Source: Candidatus Magnetominusculus dajiuhuensis
Lineage (GTDB): Bacteria; Nitrospirota; Thermodesulfovibrionia; Thermodesulfovibrionales; Magnetobacteriaceae
Direction of reading: 5' to 3'
Assembly (NCBI GenBank): GCA_015233465.1
Contig: JADFXP010000006.1
Location: forward strand, 62,001 to 126,000
Length of the DNA stretch: 64,000 nucleotides
Below are positions 34,752 through 43,521 of this stretch, in pieces. The notes beneath the pieces are model-generated. The model did not search any database. It was given only the letters and a program-made list of their open reading frames with translations, and was not told where the DNA came from. Numbering within the stretch: position 1 is the first letter of the stretch; each line of letters begins with the position of its first letter. A program made the position numbers and the translations under genes.

Positions 34752-37595
34752 ATGAAAGACACACGTTATATAATTGGTATTGATTTAGGTACTACTAATT
34801 CGGCTTTAACTTATATTGATACTAAGAAAAACTGGGATATACATATCTTTAATGTTCCCCAATTTGTTGATGATGGGCGAATTAAAGAATTACCAGTCCT
34901 GCCTTCATTTGTCTATATTAATAATGAAATTGAAACTAAAGAACAGATTCCGTTTCCTTGGGGAAAATCTGATGAAAATCCAAATTATATAGTTGGTGAA
35001 CTTGCTAGAAATAAAGGTGTTCTTATACCAAATCGTCTTGTTGCATCCGCTAAATCATGGCTAAGACATAATAAAGTAGACCGCAAAGATAAAATTCTTC
35101 CCTTTGGCAGCGATGACAATAATAAAATATCCCCAGTTGCTGCATCATCATATTATCTAAAACACCTCTCAGATACTTGGAATTACGTTATGGGAGAAAA
35201 AGAGGAAAATCAGTTTAATAATCAGCAAATAATCATTACAATACCTGCCTCATTTGATGAAACCTCACGTGAACTTACGGCTGAAGCTGCAAAGATGGCT
35301 GGAATTATAGATTTTACTATGCTTGAAGAACCTCAGGCTGCATTTTACTGCTGGATGAGTAGACATACTGAAGATTGGAATCAATTTTGTAATGACGGAA
35401 ATATCATCTTTATAATTGATATAGGCGGAGGCACTACAGATTTTAATCTTATTACTTTAACCCATACAGACGGCATTTCACCTCATTTTCAGAGAGTTGC
35501 CGTAGGGGAGCATCTGCTATTAGGCGGGGATAATATGGATATTGCCCTTGCCAGAAACGTTGAGGCAAAGATAACAGGAAATCGCAGCAAACTACCATTA
35601 AGCCAATGGCTGACTCTGTCACATCAATGCAGAACTGTTAAAGAGGAACTGCTTAGCATTAAAACAGGGTTTGGGGGTGAAACCCCCAACGTGGAAACAA
35701 AAACAATTTCTGTGCTTGGTTTGGGAAGGAGCGTTATTGGGGGCGCAATAAAGATAGAACTTTCAAATAAAGATGTAAGGGAAAATATAGTAGATGGTTT
35801 TTTTGAACAAATTGACCCTTTTACAGATGCGCCAACTGCTCCTCGTACAGGTTTAATTGAACTTGGGCTTCCATATGTGACAGAGCCAAATGTCATGAGA
35901 CATATGTCAACATTCCTCAAAAGACATGCTGTAAACCCGCAGCTTAAACAGATTAAAGACCCAAAAACTGGTCAATCTATGATAAAACCAGATGCAGTAT
36001 TATTTAATGGTGGTGTGTTTAAGTCTAAGATTTTAAGAGATTGTACGATTCAAAATTTAAATAGTTGGATGTCTAATGGTCAAGACGAAATAAAAATACT
36101 TGAAAATGATGACCTTGATCTTGCGGTTGCAATTGGAGCAGCATATTATGGGATGGTGCAAAGAGGCAGAGGGATGCGAATCTCTGGCGGGCTTGGCCGC
36201 GCATATTATATTGGTGTTGAAAAGGCGCAGAAGATTGAAGATAAATTAATCAGAACTGTCTGTATCATACCAAAGGGTTTTGAAGAGGGGCAGGAATTAA
36301 TCCTTGATAAACCAGAGTTTCAGGTAATGACTAATAATCCTGTAAGTTTTGCGTTATATAGTTCTGCATATCGAGTTGGAGATAAGGTTGGAGACGTGGT
36401 AACAGAGACTAATGATTCATTTACGGAAACTGCGAAGGTTGTGACTAAACTTTATTACGGCAAAAAAGGAAAATCTCAAAACATTCCAGTAAATCTTGGC
36501 GTAAGATTAAATGAATTTGGCACTATTGATGTATGGTGTCAGTCTAAAGAAACTACTCATAAATGGAAACTTTCTTTCCAGCTTAGAGTTGAAGCATCTG
36601 CACAAGATATAGTTAATCAAAGTAATATAATTTCTGATTCACTAGTTGATGAAGCATGTGCATTAATTGAACAGACGTTTATGGATGCTGGGGCAATCAA
36701 TATGTCCCTACGAAATCTAATAAGCGCTCTGACAGAGATATTTGATATAGATAAAACTATGTGGCATATGGAAGGAATCAGGAAGATGTGGGATAGTTTG
36801 ATAAAAGTGAAAGATCGGCGTTTGGCAACTCCAGAGCATGAGTCAAGGTGGTTAAATCTTGCGGGATTTTTATTGCGTCCGGGTTTTGGGGCTGCTGCTG
36901 ATGATTGGAGGATAGAGGAGCTTTGGAAGATATATTCAAATGGGATTAAATTTTCAAGGGAGCAGCAGTGTATATTGGAGTGGTGGATACTTTGGAGAAG
37001 GGTTGCTGGGGGATTGACCTCTGTGCAGCAGGATATTATATATAAAAAGATTGCTCCTGATATTATTTCAACAAAGAAAAGTCAGGTAACAGTATATAGA
37101 GAGATGTTGATGCTTGCGGCGTCTTTGGAGCATTTGATGCCGAATATAAAGGCGCAGATAGGTGGGATTATCTTGGCAAATATTAAAAAATCAAAGGGTA
37201 ATAAAGTTCACCAAAATGCCTTGCAGGGTTTGGGTGCGCAGCATCCATCACCTGAAAAATATTTGTTATGGTCGCTTTCAAGGATAGGGGCGAGGTCTCC
37301 GTTTCATGGGCAGATAAATAAGGTTATAAGTCATGGTATAGTAACAAAATGGATAAATGATTTATTAGAGTTGCAGGTAGAGAGTACGGCATATTGCATA
37401 GCTTCTTTAGCGAAAAAAACTGATGATAGAACACGAGACATAAGTGAATCACTTAGAGATCGAATAATTGAAATATTTAATAAAAATAATATAGACTCTA
37501 ATTTAGTAGATCAAGTAAGTCAATTTAAGGAATGGCAGGATAAAAAGACAATCTTTGGCGAATCCCTCCCCATTGGCTTATTCATTGAAAATTAA
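34752..37595 (+). CDS. Hsp70-family chaperone-like protein (DUF3731 type)
   Basis: 947 residues, much longer than DnaK. The N-terminal actin-like ATPase is clear: IGIDLGTTNSALTYID, ITIPASFDETSRELTAEAA, IIDIGGGTTDFNL and LFNGGVFKSKIL. Substrate-binding features of DnaK are not recognisable; instead a long helical C-terminus (about 640-947) with SRWLNLAGFLLRPGFGAA resembles the DUF3731 extension of large bacterial Hsp70 relatives. No dnaJ or grpE is near. The coding sequence contains a perfect 8-bp hairpin at 35671-35689 of the same kind as the intergenic repeats. No ribosome site precedes the ATG. Function unknown; a regulated ATPase scaffold is likely. Confidence 0.85.
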   Translation: MKDTRYIIGIDLGTTNSALTYIDTKKNWDIHIFNVPQFVDDGRIKELPVLPSFVYINNEIETKEQIPFPWGKSDENPNYIVGELARNKGVLIPNRLVASAKSWLRHNKVDRKDKILPFGSDDNNKISPVAASSYYLKHLSDTWNYVMGEKEENQFNNQQIIITIPASFDETSRELTAEAAKMAGIIDFTMLEEPQAAFYCWMSRHTEDWNQFCNDGNIIFIIDIGGGTTDFNLITLTHTDGISPHFQRVAVGEHLLLGGDNMDIALARNVEAKITGNRSKLPLSQWLTLSHQCRTVKEELLSIKTGFGGETPNVETKTISVLGLGRSVIGGAIKIELSNKDVRENIVDGFFEQIDPFTDAPTAPRTGLIELGLPYVTEPNVMRHMSTFLKRHAVNPQLKQIKDPKTGQSMIKPDAVLFNGGVFKSKILRDCTIQNLNSWMSNGQDEIKILENDDLDLAVAIGAAYYGMVQRGRGMRISGGLGRAYYIGVEKAQKIEDKLIRTVCIIPKGFEEGQELILDKPEFQVMTNNPVSFALYSSAYRVGDKVGDVVTETNDSFTETAKVVTKLYYGKKGKSQNIPVNLGVRLNEFGTIDVWCQSKETTHKWKLSFQLRVEASAQDIVNQSNIISDSLVDEACALIEQTFMDAGAINMSLRNLISALTEIFDIDKTMWHMEGIRKMWDSLIKVKDRRLATPEHESRWLNLAGFLLRPGFGAAADDWRIEELWKIYSNGIKFSREQQCILEWWILWRRVAGGLTSVQQDIIYKKIAPDIISTKKSQVTVYREMLMLAASLEHLMPNIKAQIGGIILANIKKSKGNKVHQNALQGLGAQHPSPEKYLLWSLSRIGARSPFHGQINKVISHGIVTKWINDLLELQVESTAYCIASLAKKTDDRTRDISESLRDRIIEIFNKNNIDSNLVDQVSQFKEWQDKKTIFGESLPIGLFIEN

Positions 37596-37700
37596 TGGGG
37601 TCAAATTGGGGCAATAGCCCCAAACCCGAATAAATCTCTTGCGGGAGTTTGAGGGCTTAATAAATAAAACTTTTTACAAAAAAGTTTACAAAAAGGCCTT
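37594..37700. repeat. Hairpin repeat element, copy 5
   Basis: After the Hsp70-like stop: ATGGGGTCAAATTGGGGC-AATA-GCCCCAA (hairpin), then CTTGCGGGAGTTTGAGGGC, then a hairpin ACTTTTTACAAAAAAGTTTAC and AAGGCCTT. Forward orientation. It fills the gap before the ROK kinase gene. Confidence 0.7.
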
Positions 37701-37712
37701 AAAGGGTAGATA

Positions 37713-38582
37713 ATGAATTCAATTGGAGTAGACATAGGCGGCACAAATCTTCGTGCAGCGTTGGTGACTGTAGATGGGCAGATACTTAAGAAGATAAAGA
37801 TCTCATCATCTGGGGATATACTGGCGGGGTTGATTGATACAATAAGTTCGTTGTATTCAGAGGATGTTGCAGGTATTGGGTTAGCGATAGCTGGGATAGT
37901 TGATAAAAAGCAGGGTGGAATGAGTGTATCTCCGAATATTCCGTCTATTGCTGGTGTAAATATTATTTCAAAATTACAGGAAAGGTTTCAGAGACCTATA
38001 GAATTTGGTAATGATGCTTCCTTAGCAGCCCTTGGTGAAGGTGTAAGCGGGGCTGGTAAGGGGTTAAATACATTTGTGATGTTTACGCTTGGAACAGGTA
38101 TTGGTGGAGGAGTAGTGTATAATGGAAGTTTATTAGAGGCTGCAACTGAGTTAGGACATATAACGATTGAGACGCAAGGTATAAAGTGTTCGTGCGGGAA
38201 TAATGGATGTCTTGAGGCATATGCCTCTGCTGGTTCTATAGTAAAGAGAGCGGTTAAACATGGCCTATTAAACGTAACTCCAGAGGATATTTATAGGAAT
38301 GCAAAGGATGGAGATTCAATTTCTATAGAGATATTAAAGGATGCGGGCAGGTATCTTGGAATTGGGATGGCAAATATGATAAATATCTTTAGTCCTGAGG
38401 CAGTTATCATAGGAGGAGGGATAGCTGGGGCTTGGGATATAATGGTCAAAGAGGCAATTATTGAAACTCAAAAGAGGTGTTTTAAGGAATTATTTGACGG
38501 CATTAAAATAGTACCGGCAGTCTTAGGAGATGATGCAGGGCTGATAGGGGCAGCGCACTTAGTTAATAGAGGCATCCTTTAA
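37713..38582 (+). CDS. ROK-family sugar kinase (glucokinase-like)
   Basis: 289 residues. ATP motif GVDIGGTNLRAALV, catalytic region FGNDASLAALGE, FTLGTGIGGGVV and the ROK zinc motif CSCGNNGCLEAYAS with GHITIE upstream. Phosphorylates glucose or a related hexose or hexosamine in the cytoplasm; glucokinase is the likeliest given the glycogen-type enzymes elsewhere in the window. Its last 24 bp overlap the end of the convergent MTAP-family gene. Confidence 0.9.
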   Translation: MNSIGVDIGGTNLRAALVTVDGQILKKIKISSSGDILAGLIDTISSLYSEDVAGIGLAIAGIVDKKQGGMSVSPNIPSIAGVNIISKLQERFQRPIEFGNDASLAALGEGVSGAGKGLNTFVMFTLGTGIGGGVVYNGSLLEAATELGHITIETQGIKCSCGNNGCLEAYASAGSIVKRAVKHGLLNVTPEDIYRNAKDGDSISIEILKDAGRYLGIGMANMINIFSPEAVIIGGGIAGAWDIMVKEAIIETQKRCFKELFDGIKIVPAVLGDDAGLIGAAHLVNRGIL

Positions 38583-39347
38583 GACATTATTACAAGTACA
38601 AGGATTATTTTCATTAATTGATATTAAGATTTGTTTGAGTAAGATATTTAACTTTGCCTCAGATTGTTTCATGGTTGTAATGACTTCATTAACTGTCAGG
38701 GGTTGTTGCTTAATACCGGCTGCAAAGTTAGTGATAATGGCACATGAGGCGTAACAGAGTTCAAGTTCGCGGGCTAACACAGCCTCAGGCATACCTGTCA
38801 TACCGACCATATCTGCTCCTATTAGAGAATAATATTTAATCTCTGCGCTTGTTTCAAGCCTTGGACCATTTGTACAAATATAGGTTCCTGATTTATAAAC
38901 AAACTGGTTTATCTCTGATGCTGCTTTGATAAAGTAATCCCGAAGTTGAGGACAAAATGGGTTAGAGAAATCAATGTGATACAAAGGGCTATCATCATAA
39001 AATGTTTTATGCCTGTCTGATGTAACGTCAATTATCTGATTTGGAAAGACAATGTCGCCTGGGACATATGACTTATTAATCCCGCCAACAGCGCACAGGG
39101 AAATGATTTTTTTGATGCCAATCTCTTTAAACCCCCAAATATTTGCGCGATAATTAATTTTATGAGGGGCGATATCATGATCTTTTCCGTGTCTATTTAA
39201 AAATACAAATTGATTTGTGTCTGATTGTAGTATTGAATAATGACTTGAAGGTTTTCCATATGGAGTTTCTATTGGAAGTTCGTTTATTAGTGCTAGATCA
39301 AGTAAATTATAAATTCCGCTTCCGCCGATGATTCCAATTTTAGTCAT
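38559..39347 (-). CDS. MTAP-family phosphorylase, probably 6-oxopurine (methylthioinosine) specific
   Basis: 262 residues of the PNP/MTAP trimeric family: IGIIGGSGIY phosphate loop, NRHGKDHDIAPHKINYRAN, AVGGINKSYVPGD, TNGPRLETSAEI and MVGMTGMPEAVLARE. In adenosine-type MTAP the base-contact segment is TDYD; the aligned segment here is TNFA (N207, A209), as in enzymes that prefer 6-oxopurines. So the likely substrate is methylthioinosine, or inosine/guanosine, rather than methylthioadenosine. It would salvage purine and methylthioribose phosphate. Convergent with the ROK kinase gene; its ends overlap by 24 bp. Confidence 0.85.
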   Translation of the reverse strand: MTKIGIIGGSGIYNLLDLALINELPIETPYGKPSSHYSILQSDTNQFVFLNRHGKDHDIAPHKINYRANIWGFKEIGIKKIISLCAVGGINKSYVPGDIVFPNQIIDVTSDRHKTFYDDSPLYHIDFSNPFCPQLRDYFIKAASEINQFVYKSGTYICTNGPRLETSAEIKYYSLIGADMVGMTGMPEAVLARELELCYASCAIITNFAAGIKQQPLTVNEVITTMKQSEAKLNILLKQILISINENNPCTCNNVLKDASIN

Positions 39348-39416
39348 TTTTTATCACCTCTTTACATAACAATACCGCTTTAAAAGGAGAGTGTATTTGG
39401 AATATAGTCCAATTGA

Positions 39417-39950
39417 TTATAATAAGAAGAATGCCTTCATTATAAGAGATATAACACCAGCAAACATTAGACCTATCATCCAATGTAAGAGTTTTATTTC
39501 ACTTTTAAGTTCAGTAGCAACCTTATCAATCTTGCTGTTAAGCTCAGTCGTAGACTTATCAATCTTACTGTTAAGCTCTAAATGGATATTGTCTATCTTG
39601 CCGTCTAACTTATCGATTTTACTTTTAAGCTCTAAATGGATATTGTCTATCTTGCCGTCTAATTTATCGATTTTACTTTTAAGCTCAGAATGAACATTGT
39701 CTATCTTGCTGTTAAGCTCAGAATGAACATTATCTACCTTACTGATAAACTCAGAATGTACATTGTCAATTTTGCTGTCCAGTTTATCAATCTTGCTGTC
39801 CAACTCGATTTTAACTTGTAACAAATCGGATTTAGTGGCAAGGTCTCTTTTGCCTTCAAGGTCAATACTTCTTATAACGTCTATAAAGGCATCCGTTGCT
39901 TCTTCACCGAGTCTTTCTCTTAGCGGCTTTGGAATTGTTAAAAGTGTCAT
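39417..39950 (-). CDS. Coiled-coil protein with C-terminal membrane anchor
   Basis: 177 residues. After a short head (PLRERLGEEATDAFIDVIRSI) a charged coiled coil of about 100 residues follows, made of the repeating phrase SKIDKLDGKIDNIHLEL and 11-residue variants (SKIDNVHSELN), then one membrane helix (about 155-175, LLHWMIGLMFAGVISLIM). The C-tail topology places the coil in the cytoplasm. The 18- and 11-residue periods point to hendecad packing. Function unknown; similar small proteins are scattered in bacteria. The opposite strand also has an open frame, which is a shadow of these repeats. Confidence 0.8.
   Translation of the reverse strand: MTLLTIPKPLRERLGEEATDAFIDVIRSIDLEGKRDLATKSDLLQVKIELDSKIDKLDSKIDNVHSEFISKVDNVHSELNSKIDNVHSELKSKIDKLDGKIDNIHLELKSKIDKLDGKIDNIHLELNSKIDKSTTELNSKIDKVATELKSEIKLLHWMIGLMFAGVISLIMKAFFLL
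39573..39779. repeat. Tandem 54- and 33-bp coding repeats in the coiled-coil gene
   Basis: Two nearly identical 54-bp units (39573-39626 and 39627-39680; one base differs) are followed by three diverged 33-bp units (39681-39713, 39714-39746, 39747-39779). All are multiples of 3 and encode 18 or 11 residues, so the frame is kept. The low divergence of the 54-bp pair suggests recent slippage or unequal crossover. Confidence 0.85.
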
Positions 39951-39991
39951 ATACTATAGTATCATATTATATATTATTTCAACAAGTTCAA

Positions 39992-41608
39992 TTAAGGCAT
40001 TTTAAGTAATCTAAACCCAAGCAAAGGTCCTCTGCGGTTAGCGTTGCGCTTGTCGTAAGTAGTACAACGAACATGCTTAGGGTCATCACGCCAGCTGCCT
40101 CCGCGAATTATTCGTTCATCTTGAGATCTATTATGATCTTGAGTCCATTCCCATACATTTCCACTCATATCATATATTCCAAGACCATTAGGATCCTTTT
40201 GTCCTACAATATGTGAAGATATTCCAGAGTTATTATTATTCCACGATAGATTTTTTACATTATCTCCTCCAGAGTATTTTTCGTTTCTTCCACGGCTTCT
40301 GCACGCATATTCCCATTCTGTTTGTTTTGGAAGACGATACATTCCTGCTCCTTGATTATTTAATTTCTCAATAAAAGATTGAACATCATTCCAGCTTACA
40401 CGCTCAACCGGACAATTATCTCCACATTTATCAAAATACGATGGGTTACTGCCCATAACCTTCTTCCACTGCCCTTGTGTTACCTCATATCTTCCTATAT
40501 AAAAATCATTCACACATTCCCTATGCGTTTCTCCCATTTGAAAACATCCACCCTTAACAAATACAAATTTTATATCAGGATGTTTTGAATCAGTTGTGAT
40601 TATTTGTGAAGGCTGCGGTTCAATTTGTAAATGCTCTGGTTTATCAAGCTGCTTAATCTTTGCATTAGCTGCTGCAACAAATTTGCTTTTTGGATGGGCT
40701 CTGATAAAATCTCTAAAGTCAGATATTTCGGTTGAGTTTTTTATTGTCTCCCAATGCTCTTCTACTGGATTTAATGTCTTTTGATTGGTTTGAACTACTG
40801 GAGTTTGGTTGTTTGGCAAGACTGCATTTTGGTCTATCTTAAAATAGAAATCCCCTGTTATTGATGAGGATTCCCAAGGGGTTTGTTTTTTCCCTGATTG
40901 ACTCTCTACTGAAATACGTACATCTTTAAACATCTCTTCAATCTTTAGACCGGGTTTATTCATACTCTTTATTAGTTCCTGCGTATATAATCCGTTTTTA
41001 CCGCCTCCGTCACTTGCTACTGACCCTGGTGCAGTTGCATATGCTATAAAGCTGCCTTCTGGTGCCTTCATCTGTGCAAGTCCATTAGAAACAGACCTAA
41101 AACTCCTTGCAAATGGATTATTTCTGCACGCATCAAGTATCACTATATTTAAACGATTTTTAGCAGCATCCATCCTTGCAAGTACATAGTCAGCGCTCAT
41201 TGCCTCTACCTCTATTACCTCTTGAGAATCAATCTTAGCATCAATTGGTATAAGATAATTCTGACCATTATATTGAACCCCATGTCCTGCAAAATAAAAG
41301 AGACCAACTCCGCCATCTTTTATCTTATTTCCAAAGTCTATTACACGTTTCATCATTTCATCTTTTGTGAGATTTACGCCTGAAATTACTTCAAAGTTCA
41401 GACTTTCTAAGACCTTAGCCATAGCAAGGGCATCATTAACAGGGTTATTAAGAGGCGAGGATTTGTATGCGCCATTACCAATGACAAGGGCTACTCGTTT
41501 TTCTGTCTTCATAGCCTTTATTTGAACTGCGCGGTCATCTATTGAATAAACTGGTGATACTATACCAAATATTATGATAATGACAAAAATATTAAATATT
41601 TTACCCAT
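39992..41608 (-). CDS. Exported caspase-like (C14) protease fused to FGE/SUMF1-type domain
   Basis: About 538 residues. A signal peptide (hydrophobic core IFNIFVIIIIFGIVSPVYS) is followed by a metacaspase-like domain with catalytic His in YFAGHGVQ (about H109) and Cys in ILDACRNNP (about C161). After a linker (about 270-345) comes a formylglycine-generating-enzyme-like C-type lectin fold: CFQMGETHRE, YEVTQGQWKKVMG, RLPKQTEWEYACR, GNVWEWTQD, IRGGSWRDD, GFRLL. Catalytic copper cysteines of true FGE are not evident. ATG 41608 (GGAGGG 8 nt upstream) is preferred to TTG 41614. It lies 18 bp after the ABC ATPase gene, in one operon with an exporter and a lipoprotein. Confidence 0.88.
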   Translation of the reverse strand: MGKIFNIFVIIIIFGIVSPVYSIDDRAVQIKAMKTEKRVALVIGNGAYKSSPLNNPVNDALAMAKVLESLNFEVISGVNLTKDEMMKRVIDFGNKIKDGGVGLFYFAGHGVQYNGQNYLIPIDAKIDSQEVIEVEAMSADYVLARMDAAKNRLNIVILDACRNNPFARSFRSVSNGLAQMKAPEGSFIAYATAPGSVASDGGGKNGLYTQELIKSMNKPGLKIEEMFKDVRISVESQSGKKQTPWESSSITGDFYFKIDQNAVLPNNQTPVVQTNQKTLNPVEEHWETIKNSTEISDFRDFIRAHPKSKFVAAANAKIKQLDKPEHLQIEPQPSQIITTDSKHPDIKFVFVKGGCFQMGETHRECVNDFYIGRYEVTQGQWKKVMGSNPSYFDKCGDNCPVERVSWNDVQSFIEKLNNQGAGMYRLPKQTEWEYACRSRGRNEKYSGGDNVKNLSWNNNNSGISSHIVGQKDPNGLGIYDMSGNVWEWTQDHNRSQDERIIRGGSWRDDPKHVRCTTYDKRNANRRGPLLGFRLLKMP

Positions 41609-41626
41609 TACCAAGTCCCTCCAATT

Positions 41627-42298
41627 TTAATCAGTAATATTAGCAAGTACGCCTGATGTCATTCTATAGCGGTTGTTTCCTTTTTTTGCAATTTCAGAGC
41701 TGTGAGTAGCGCATATAAAAGTAATCTTTTGTTCAGTATTCATCTTTTGAAATAGAGCAAGGATTTCAGCCTCAGTTTCTTCATCAAGGTCCCCAGTAGG
41801 TTCATCTGCAAGTAGTATTTGAGGTTTATTGATGAATCCCCTTGCAATTGCAACCCTTCGCTGCTGTCCGCCGCTAAGCTGTGAAGGATAAGAATTAAGT
41901 CTGTCTCCTAACCCTACAATGGTTAAAAGTTCTTTTGCATAATCTATTGCATCAATTCTATTTTTTGAAAAAGCAGTTGGAAGCAAAACATTTTCAAGTA
42001 CATTTAAAGTAGGTATAAGACTTGAAAATTGATAAATAAAATTCATTCTTTTATTTCTTAATTCAGAAAGTTCATCATCGCTGATTGACCATAATTCAGT
42101 TCCACTTATTGTAACAGTCCCTTTCTCAGGTTTTGTCAGCCCGCCAATCAGACTTAAAAGAGTAGTCTTACCGCTTCCAGAGTGTCCCATAATAGTTATA
42201 AAATCCCCTTCTGCAATAGTAAGAGAGACATTATCAACTGCCATAATTGTTTCTGTACCTATTTTATATGATTTCAAAAGATTATTTATTTTAATCAT
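41627..42298 (-). CDS. ABC transporter ATP-binding protein, LolD/MacB type
   Basis: 223 residues. Walker A GHSGSGKTT, Q-loop FIYQFSSLIPTLNVLENVLLP, signature LSGGQQRRVAIAR, Walker B ILLADEPTGDLD and H-loop ATHSS. The LIPTLNVLENVLLP phrase is characteristic of ATPases that serve FtsX-fold mechanotransmission permeases (LolD, MacB, FtsE). Its start overlaps the permease stop by 1 bp, so the two form one exporter or extractor. Confidence 0.92.
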   Translation of the reverse strand: MIKINNLLKSYKIGTETIMAVDNVSLTIAEGDFITIMGHSGSGKTTLLSLIGGLTKPEKGTVTISGTELWSISDDELSELRNKRMNFIYQFSSLIPTLNVLENVLLPTAFSKNRIDAIDYAKELLTIVGLGDRLNSYPSQLSGGQQRRVAIARGFINKPQILLADEPTGDLDEETEAEILALFQKMNTEQKITFICATHSSEIAKKGNNRYRMTSGVLANITD

Positions 42299-43503
42299 TA
42301 TTCACCTCTCCTAATAGCATTATACGGCTCCATCAACATGGATTTTGCTGCTGGATATAAGACAGCAAGCAAACCTGTTAGCACTGAAAGTATGAAACAA
42401 AATAATATAAGCCATGTATATTCTAATGGAGATGGCCATAAATAAGGTATGTTTAGTGATGATCGGATAAACCCCTTAAAGAAATATAACCCGCCTCCGC
42501 CAACTGCAATACCAGCTATCCCTCCTATTGCCGAAAGCACAGATGCCTCAGTTAATATAATCTTAAAGATATGACTTTTCTTTGCACCCATTGCGCGTAA
42601 TAATCCAATCTCCCTTTGTCTTTCATTAACGATCATTGAAAATACTATCCCTATTAACAAAAGCGTCATTACCCAAAGAACTATGCTTATTATAATAATG
42701 CTTTTTATCAATACAAATAACTGTTTCCTAACTGCAGATATAACTTGATCCGTAACAATTGCCTTGACCCCATTAATATTATATTCAATAAATATGGCTA
42801 CGCGTTCTGGGCTAAATTCAGGGGCTACCTGAACTAGTACATTAGATATCTGATCCTTCGTAAATTTAAGTTCCTTGACATCCTTGTTTTTAGAATTTTC
42901 GCGCATTTTATCAAGCGCTTCATAAGGAAGAAATAGAGATTCATCTAAGAATTTCATCCCAGTCTCTTCTAATAATCCAATTATCTTAAAATATGAACCG
43001 TACATCAAGGTCTCTGACCCAAGCGTATAAAGGGTTACAGCCATGCCTGCAACTGCTTCATTAGCCTCAATCTTGCGTTTGCTCATAGTTGAAAGCCACG
43101 GCATAATTGTAAAATCATTTTTTTGATCAAAGCCTATAATAAACATATTTCCTGTAGCACAGCATTTATACTCAGATGTCTTGAGAAATATCTCAGACGA
43201 TGCGTGAGCAACTCCTTCAGTCTTTCTTACTTGATCTTCAACTGATTTATCCATATAAAAAAGTGAAGGCTCACCAGAGAGAAGGAGTTTTCTTGCATTT
43301 ACTTCCGCTTCCTTAGGCACAACCATTATATCTGCTCCAAGCCTTGCAGTCGCCCTGTTTAGAGAGGTCTCTACTGAACTCATTATTGTAGTCACTACAA
43401 ATAAAGTAGCTGCCACTATCATTACTGAGATTGAAATTGAGATACTTCTAAAGAGTCTTCTGCTAAGATTTTTCTTAGCTATTGAAAAAATTCCTATTTG
43501 CAT
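42298..43503 (-). CDS. ABC transporter permease, FtsX/MacB type
   Basis: 401 residues: an N-terminal helix (about 20-40), a large periplasmic domain (about 45-260) and three C-terminal helices with the FtsX-domain phrase INERQREIGLLRAMGAKK. This is the mechanotransmission topology; the energy of ATP is used to move a periplasmic domain, not to pump through the membrane. Likely clients are the lipoprotein and the caspase-FGE protein of the same operon. Two Cys (KCCATG) are in the periplasmic part. GGAG precedes the ATG. Confidence 0.9.
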   Translation of the reverse strand: MQIGIFSIAKKNLSRRLFRSISISISVMIVAATLFVVTTIMSSVETSLNRATARLGADIMVVPKEAEVNARKLLLSGEPSLFYMDKSVEDQVRKTEGVAHASSEIFLKTSEYKCCATGNMFIIGFDQKNDFTIMPWLSTMSKRKIEANEAVAGMAVTLYTLGSETLMYGSYFKIIGLLEETGMKFLDESLFLPYEALDKMRENSKNKDVKELKFTKDQISNVLVQVAPEFSPERVAIFIEYNINGVKAIVTDQVISAVRKQLFVLIKSIIIISIVLWVMTLLLIGIVFSMIVNERQREIGLLRAMGAKKSHIFKIILTEASVLSAIGGIAGIAVGGGGLYFFKGFIRSSLNIPYLWPSPLEYTWLILFCFILSVLTGLLAVLYPAAKSMLMEPYNAIRRGE

Positions 43504-43521
43504 GTATTATTCTCCATTATA

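Noticed and set aside
34752-37595. DnaK chaperone
   Set aside because: The protein is 300 residues longer, has no recognisable DnaK substrate-binding domain, and dnaJ/grpE are absent.
39391-39693. Open plus-strand frame rich in Leu/Ser repeats opposite the coiled-coil gene
   Set aside because: It is the antisense shadow of the SKID/LDGKID repeats, has no ribosome site and no family similarity.
39573-39779. Possible CRISPR-like or regulatory tandem array
   Set aside because: Units are contiguous, lack spacers, and all are multiples of three inside a coding frame.
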